From Vesta saturnalis (Eukaryota; Arthropoda; Insecta; Coleoptera; Lampyridae): 64,000 nucleotides of DNA. Below the pieces are notes generated by a model. That model was not told where the DNA came from, did not search any database, and saw only the letters and a program-made list of their open reading frames with translations. Each line of letters starts with the position of its first letter. Position 1 is the stretch's first letter. The DNA is taken from NCBI GenBank assembly GCA_036346205.1, contig JARFJB010002420.1, forward strand, positions 581,501 through 645,500, in the 5' to 3' direction. The translations under genes were made by a program, and so were the position numbers. Of the stretch, positions 56,679 to 64,000 are shown piece after piece.

Positions 56679-57130
56679 GTTATATTAATTATTGGGATTA
56701 TGGGCCCATTCCGCTCAAACGAGCTTCATCAAATGAATATAGAACACGTGAATAACCTCCGAACGGAATTATTAATAATAAGACTCAAAACTACAACTAA
56801 AATTGTACGAACATTCACCATAAACAGTACGTTTTATAATATTGTAAAGAAGTACATCGATCTCCGTCCGTCACATATAAAAATCAATTCATTCTTTATA
56901 AATTACCAAAAATCTAAATGTACAAAACAACGTATGCGAAAAAACAAATTTGCAGACATTGGTAAACAAATTGCCAAATATTTAAACTTGGCAAATCCTC
57001 AAACCTATACGAGCCACTGTTAGCGTAGATCATCTGCCACATCTCCTACATTGATGTAGGAGTCGATATAACTGGATTAAAACGTCATGGAGGTTGTAAG
57101 TCGACGTAGGTAGCTGAATGTTACATTGTA
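56679..57130 (+). pseudogene. Crypton-like tyrosine recombinase, catalytic exon
   Basis: After a convincing 3' splice site (TTATTTGTTTCAG at 56666-56678) the frame reads 'ILIIGIMGPFRSNELHQM' (catalytic Arg I), 'ELLIIRLKTTTKIVRTFTI' (catalytic Lys zone), 'YIDLRPSHIKINSFFINYQK', 'CTKQRMRKNKF' and 'YLNLANPQTYTSHC', then a stop where HCxRR is expected ('RRSSAT' follows), and in the next frame 'GVDITGLKRHGGCKST', a stop, and 'VAECY' with the nucleophilic Tyr. The R..K..HxxR..H..Y set is that of tyrosine recombinases; this form is frequent in insect Crypton-like genes. Dead through one stop, one frameshift and one further stop. Confidence 0.8.
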
Positions 57131-57499
57131 CAGTCTACATAAGACAACTACAACACATACTATTACTAAAAAAATACATAGTAATGAAGCCTCTTCTTCT
57201 ACACCAATCTAAATTCCAAATATTTGTATAGGGAACTGCTTGAAACTTATTACGAATACACAACCAATTAATCAAGTTCCGTTAAAACAAAAGACTAGCA
57301 CTAATGGCTATTATTACCTGGGAATGTTACTCCTTCACCGCTTAAGCGGTTCGGTTCGCAACCTATTCCTCGGGCATAATAGCTATAATTATTGACTCGT
57401 GGTACAATCTACTAAGAAACGTTTGATTTGTCTGTGTGTTTAAATGTTGTTAGTTGAATCTTTGGCATAAAATGAACATTTAAAAACATTGGTATTAGT
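57131..57499. other. Unassigned interval
   Basis: Contains a CCGCTTAAGCGG palindrome (57341-57352) within GTTACTCCTTCACCGC...TTCGCAACCTATTCCTCGGGC. It may be the 3' UTR of the minus-strand Penelope relic. Confidence 0.4.
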
Positions 57500-58231
57500 T
57501 TTGAAAGCTGCATTTTGTATTTTAGGTTCTTTTGTAATATGTGAGCTACTTTTTCTGATATTTTTACAAAATATGAAATTTATATGTATTTATTTTCTGT
57601 CGGTCCTGTGTTAATTGGGTGAATGTCTTTCATAGAAAAAGTTGATTTTTAACTAAAATGTCAATTATATTTGAAATGTAAACATTTGCTTGTGCAGTTT
57701 ATGTTATAATGGGCATTTCTTTATTGAAATTTGTTTCGTTTAATGGTAATGACATTGCTGTAAATACTGATGATGTATATGCAGATAACTTATGTGTTTT
57801 ATAGTTACATGAATCGTTTGGAGTTGTGTAAGTGTTCTGAAAATTTAGAATTCAAATTCGTGTTTTGTATTAATTTTTATGTTTCAATCTAGAAAATTAG
57901 TAGCTCTATTTTGTTCTTTCTCTAGTGTATATTTGTAAAATCTGATGAACTCTTGAAAACATGCTAAAATATCGTCAACATAACAAAACCAAAATACAGC
58001 TTATCAGAAAAATTTAATTCAAAAATTCAAAAATATTCTAAACCATCCATAAAGATATTTGCAAAAATGGATGAAATTAGACTGCCCATAGGTAAATCAT
58101 TTTTTTGCAGATGAATCTTATTATTAAATGTGAAGTAATTTTAATTAACACAGAGATCAAGTAAATGGATTAATTCCATTGCTGTAACTGTTTCAACACT
58201 ATTATCAAGAATGTATGCGTTTATTAAATAA
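57500..58231 (-). pseudogene. Penelope-like reverse transcriptase, left arm of an inverted pair
   Basis: Read leftward: 'YFTFNNKIHLQKNDLPMGSL' and 'ISSIFANIFMDGLE' (palm), 'KLYFGFVMLTIF' (YVDD region degraded), then in other frames a linker that matches the right arm at protein and DNA level ('FTQLTQDRQKINTY', 'LTYYK'). Frameshifts throughout. Confidence 0.7.
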
Positions 58232-58235
58232 TTCT

Positions 58236-58930
58236 TTATTTAATAATAATATTGAGTTAGTTACAAGAATAGAGTTAAGATTTCTCTACGAAACATCGGG
58301 CGAAATTGGACTGTCCAATTTCTCTCATTTTAGCTAATATCAATAGATAATTTAGAAGGTAAAATTTTTACATTAAATGTTTCTGATAAGATTGTATTTT
58401 GGTTTCGTTTTATTGATGATATTTTAGTAGGTTTGGCAGTTTATCAGATTGCGTTGATAAGTTTTTAATTTAGTCCTAACATAAAATTTACTCTAGAGAG
58501 AGAACAAAATGGAATCATTCATTTTTTAGATTTACACAAAAATTAATACACAGCGCAAGTTTGAACTTTTCACATTCAGAAAACCATTACAAGGATTTGT
58601 CACCATAAAACACATAAGGTAGCTGTATGTACATTGTTAGTACATATAGTAATGCCATTATCGTTAAAGCAAGCAACTTTCAATAATTAAATGTCAATTA
58701 TAAAACAAATTGCACAACCAAATGGTTACATTTCAAATATAATCTACACTTTAGTCAAAATGAAGAGCACAGATTTTCTATCAGAAACATTCACCCAGTT
58801 AACACTGAACCGACAGAAAGTAATACATATTAATTTCCTATTTTGGAAAAATATCAAAAAAAAGTAGCTCACATATTACAAAAGTACAGGAAGTACAAAG
58901 TAACTTTCAATACTAATATATAATGTATAA
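58236..58930 (+). pseudogene. Penelope-like reverse transcriptase, right arm of an inverted pair
   Basis: Read rightward: 'DCPISLILANIN' (degraded PMGSPISPILANI), 'KIVFWFRFIDDILVGLAV' with the FIDD aspartates present, 'SPNIKFTLEREQNGIIHFLD', 'HKTHKVAVCTLLVHIV', 'MSIIKQIAQPNGYISNIIYT' and 'FTQLTLNRQKVIHIN'. Same element as the left arm, in opposite orientation. Stops throughout. Confidence 0.75.
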
Positions 58931-59765
58931 TAATGAGCCATTAACGTTCTAACTTTTTATATTAATATGAAGTTATCTGAAACAACGTCAAATAGTCCCG
59001 AAACCTTCCCAAATGTTTGAAAGCACGTTTTTTTTTAAATTTTAATTTCTATAATTTTTTATTGAATTTTTTTACCAGTAGTGATTAAATTGAAATATTT
59101 TTGTAACTGATAATATTTTTAACGAAAGCCATATATTCAGATATAGGTTTTTCAAAATACGAACTGTTAAAATTTTGAAAAATTGTAGATTTATAATTTA
59201 CTATTTAATGTCAATAAGGCTAATAATGTCAATAAGGTAGAAATTTCATTAGAAAATATAGCAGCACGGTCTGCTCATTAAATGACCCGGGGGCACAAAG
59301 ATCTTCAGGTATTCAGGTATGCCTTAGCCAGTACCCATTTCTATTGACACACAAACATAATCGTATTAACTTTGAATTCTTCAAACTATTGTTTAAATTT
59401 AAATAACGAAAATGGTATGTACTTTATGTATGCACCTTATTAAATTATACTTTATTCGTATTAGTAAAAATTAAAATAAAACAATTATTCTATTTATTTA
59501 TTTTGTATCAAAGAAATTAATGAAGTTTTCTAAAATATTGTAAACAAATTATAGAGGTGAACAAACAAAACAATTTAATATTTAATTGGTCATATGTACA
59601 GTTCAAAGATTTAAATTGCGACATCTGTGTGGATCCACTAATTCCAGTAATAAAAACTTTTTTTTACCATATGATCCTCCCAAAATGTATCATCCCTACA
59701 AAAAACAAAACATATTGTTTCATTTAATGTTCAAAACATTTATTATTGCTACGTACCATTCAATT
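58931..59765. other. AT-rich DNA without recognisable gene
   Basis: Only short frames and no TE motif. Confidence 0.4.
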
Positions 59766-61080
59766 TCTTCAAAGTGGATTCCTGCGTGGTACTTCGTGGC
59801 TCCTATTTCGAATAACGTTCCTCGTGATAAGTGCTCCGTACTTTATATCATACCTTCATACCGCTGCACATGATCCTTACACTTTCTATCACGTGCTTCT
59901 TAACTCGTATGTCGTACCTTATACATCGTACCTCTTACCTGGCCCTCATATCTGTACTTCATATTTTGGACCTCGTACTTTCTGCGCTACATAACGTATG
60001 TCGAATGAAACACGACAAAAGTAGAACTTCTTACCTCCTCTATCTCTTGTACCGTTCTTGTTGCTTTGTACTTCACAGTTCATAACTTCGTACCTCTTAA
60101 CATGTTCCTCATACTTTCTACCACGCACCTTGTAACTCATACATCTTACTTTGTACCCAATACCTCGTACATCCTCACCCATTGCGTCTGTACGTTACAT
60201 TTCGTACCTTGTTCCATCTACGCCTCGTAACGTAAAAACGTAGTATTGCGTACCTCCTACCTCGTGTCATATTCCTCATGCCAAGTGCCTTGTACTTTGA
60301 ACCTACACACCGCTTCCCATGTACCTCATACTTCCTACCTCATTCCCTGTATTCGTAAATACTTTACCATACACTTCATACTTCTTGCTTCTCCCACGCA
60401 TCTGTATTTCATATTTTGTATCTCGTATCTTCTACGTCAAGTGACGTAAGTCGCATGAAACACGTAAAACGTGGTATTTCGCACGTTTTACATCGAATAT
60501 CGTGCTTAGTGTCATGATCCTAGTGGTTGGTACATTATACTTCGTAACTTCATACCGCTTACCGCGTATCCCACACTACCCACAACGTATCCTGTAATTC
60601 GTATATCGTATCTTGTACATCCTACTTCGTACGTCTTACCTCGCTCTGTACTTCATGTTTTGCCACTCGTGATTTTTGCGTCACGTAGCGTGAGTCGTGT
60701 GAGACACGCAAGGAGTGGCGTTTCTTACCCCGTACCTCGAGTATCGTGCTTCGTGTCAGGTGCTCCGCTTACCGTGCACCTCACACTTCCCACCGTGTAC
60801 CTTGTAACTCCTACATCGTACTTTGTACTTCATACCTCACCAGTCCTATCTTTACTTCATATTTTGTACCTCATATCTTCTACGTCAAGTGACGTAAGTC
60901 GCATGAAACACGTAAGACGTGGTATTCCGTACGTCGGATATCATATCTTGTATCTCCTACTTCGTACGTCTTACCTCGCTCTCGTATCTGTACTTCATAT
61001 TTGTAGCTCGTGATTTTTCCGTCACGTAGCGTGAGGCGTATGCAACACGCAAGGAGTGGTATTTATTACCTCGTACCTCA
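59766..61080. repeat. Degenerate satellite with higher-order structure
   Basis: Built from loose 9-11 base words such as CCTCGTACTTCGTA, TACCTCGTAC and TTCATACCTC on the plus strand, interspersed with longer blocks. Block A (CTACGTCAAGTGACGTAAGTCGCATGAAACACG...) occurs near 60430 and 60875. Block B (GCGTCACGTAGCGTGAG...ACACGCAAGGAGTGG) occurs near 60675 and 61012. Earlier, more diverged relatives lie near 59985 and 60220. The six open frames in this interval are by-products. Confidence 0.85.
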
Positions 61081-62660
61081 ACAATAATCAATATGTAATT
61101 ACCCGATATACTTAGGGTTAATTAAAGGGAAAGTTATTTAGCCATTTTCTGCACCTAATTATATGACCTATATCTCTTTTAATCTAACATTGGGTAATGA
61201 ACTAATTAGAAAATAATTTGCTGTTATACAATTTATTTAAATAACACTTTATGTTAATTACGTGTAATTAAAGAATAGGGCGGAGTTGAGGTACCTATAT
61301 AATAAAATAAAGGTGACATTAGTTTTAAAATCTTTTATAAAAAATTTAAAAAATCAATTTTATTGCAAGTTACTGTGTGTTCATGTCTTCTGTAAATTAG
61401 TGAAAAAATAATAAAGGGATTTGCATAAATTATTCTGAGTATTGATTTAATCATCTTTCCTGTGGCCGATAAGTATTCAGGTAAACCTTGAAAAACTTTC
61501 ACTCCGCTACACTAGAGAGCGCTGCGATCTATTTATATTTCGCCAAGCTATCTAGAGGGGCCTAAGTGCTTACGATCTAAAATTTTTTAATTAAGTCATT
61601 TACGAAAATGAAATATCGATAAATGAATCATTTTAAATTTTAAAATAGTTCCATGAAATTAAATTAAAAAAGTTGATTTAGCTCACCTCTTCGTTTTGGT
61701 TAATCAAACTGCCCTTGCATACTATGGTAAATCAAAAGATAATAAGAGCAAATCATTTGCATTTTTCTAGGTTTATATCTACAAGAAATAGGTACGTTTA
61801 TTTAGTGAAATAATAAATAATATTTCGTTTATAGATTTAATATGAGGAAGTACGAAGTCCATCACTATCTGATATTTGTTTTTAGTTATCCTAATGGATA
61901 AAGTAAAAACAAAACCCATTTTAATATAAAATAAGTAAATAACAATTGCACTCATTCTGTAACGAAATTAAACAAGAGTATAAACCTTAGTGCCATTGAA
62001 CCTAAAGGTGACGAAGTTATGAGTAATTAGTTATACATGAGATAACGTAAATCCAACTTTGTTTATAGAACTACACCAGTTTACGACACATTATCAAAGA
62101 AATGTAACACATGCAATTATATGATTATAATTACATATTTAAAAAATGCTTTGTAAATTGTACTTTTCTGAAGTAAAGAACTTATACATGAGAAGGTAAA
62201 TGCAACTTTGTTCATAGAACCACATCAGAATCAGTTTACAATACATTATTAAAAAGAATAGTTCATTATAAAAATATAACAAATGAAATTATTTCCCTAA
62301 TTTTACCATTTCCACATTAATTAAAAATTATTAATCTAATATATTACATGAATAATAATAAACGAAACATTTGGAAATTGTACTGAATGACTTGAACTCT
62401 GGCAAGTACGCAACACATCGGTCGTTCTATATATCCGTATTTTTATTTATCTTTAGCGATGAATTAAAATCCTAAACGTTATGCAACCCACAAATGTTGT
62501 ATTTTATCGTATTCATTTGCTCATTCGAACGTTTATAATTTCACCGTAGTAGTGCGTTTATTGGATTATATAAATGAAGTTTATGAGTGCAGGCTCGCAT
62601 CCGTAGAAGTAGGCTCGAATGCACGGCATTTTACACGAATTTAGGCTCATAAAAACGAGA

Positions 62661-62661
<1 letters not shown>
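61081..62661. other. AT-rich DNA without recognisable gene
   Basis: No supportable coding or TE signal. AT-rich words such as ATACATGAGA.AACGTAAATCCAACTTTGTT (62033) and ATACATGAGAAGGTAAATGCAACTTTGTTC (62184) show a local duplication of about 150 bp period. Confidence 0.4.

Positions 62662-62709
<48 letters not shown>
62662..62709. repeat. (TA)n microsatellite
   Basis: About 24 units on the left of a short interspersed repeat. Confidence 0.97.

Positions 62710-64000
<1,291 letters not shown>

Noticed and set aside
59586..61013. Several open frames, including a Tyr-Glu-Val/Arg-Gly-rich one on the minus strand
   Set aside because: They follow the degenerate satellite words; similar peptides arise wherever such repeats are translated.

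Overview
The window reads as AT-rich eukaryotic, most probably insect, repeat-dominated DNA. Reasons: no operon-like gene density, about fifteen (TA)n microsatellites, and the decayed remains of every major eukaryotic transposon class, including types abundant in arthropods (DUF4817-type mariner relatives, RTE- and Jockey-like LINEs, Penelope-like elements, piggyBac, Polinton/Maverick, a Crypton-like tyrosine recombinase and a tRNA-derived SINE). A beetle or similar large-genome insect is plausible, but the sequence alone does not fix the order. I found no intact host gene, rRNA gene or CRISPR array. Almost every coding relic carries stops or frameshifts.

Layout. 0-6 kb: an RTE-like LINE 3' end, a DUF4817 mariner relic, two inverted Penelope-like 3' ends, and a second RTE-like LINE interrupted by a TTAA-flanked MITE. 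6-17 kb: mostly unassigned DNA with a Penelope relic in two pieces, a mariner relic, two SINE copies and a GC-richer segment at 14.2-15.3 kb. 17-25.5 kb: a hexanucleotide array, a classical mariner, and a Penelope element cut in two by a 3.5 kb block of TA-bracketed elements (a chimeric mariner and a foldback element), then a SINE.

25.6-40.9 kb is the most structured part. A giant inverted repeat has arms of about 2.79 kb (25598-28389 and 30823-33619) around a 2.4 kb spacer. Its right arm runs into an eroded Polinton whose recognisable genes on the minus strand are a packaging ATPase, an integrase with chromodomain, a small basic virion-like protein, a double-jelly-roll major capsid protein, a conserved unassigned ORF and an adenovirus-type cysteine protease. 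The Polinton is bounded by inverted terminal repeats that contain three tandem units of about 99 bp. No protein-primed DNA polymerase was seen. The left arm is a second copy of the protease end.

41-64 kb: a piggyBac element with TTAA duplications, a second piggyBac relic, a 3.2 kb foldback element with a nested mariner, a Jockey-like LINE, a tRNA-Glu-like relic beside a Crypton-like recombinase exon, an inverted pair of Penelope reverse-transcriptase relics centred on a perfect palindrome, and a degenerate higher-order satellite at 59.8-61.1 kb. The rest is AT-rich DNA without recognisable genes.

These elements do not form a pathway. They record successive nested insertions and inverted duplications. 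The strongest candidates for a second look are the Polinton palindrome, the Crypton exon, the inverted Penelope pair and the satellite.
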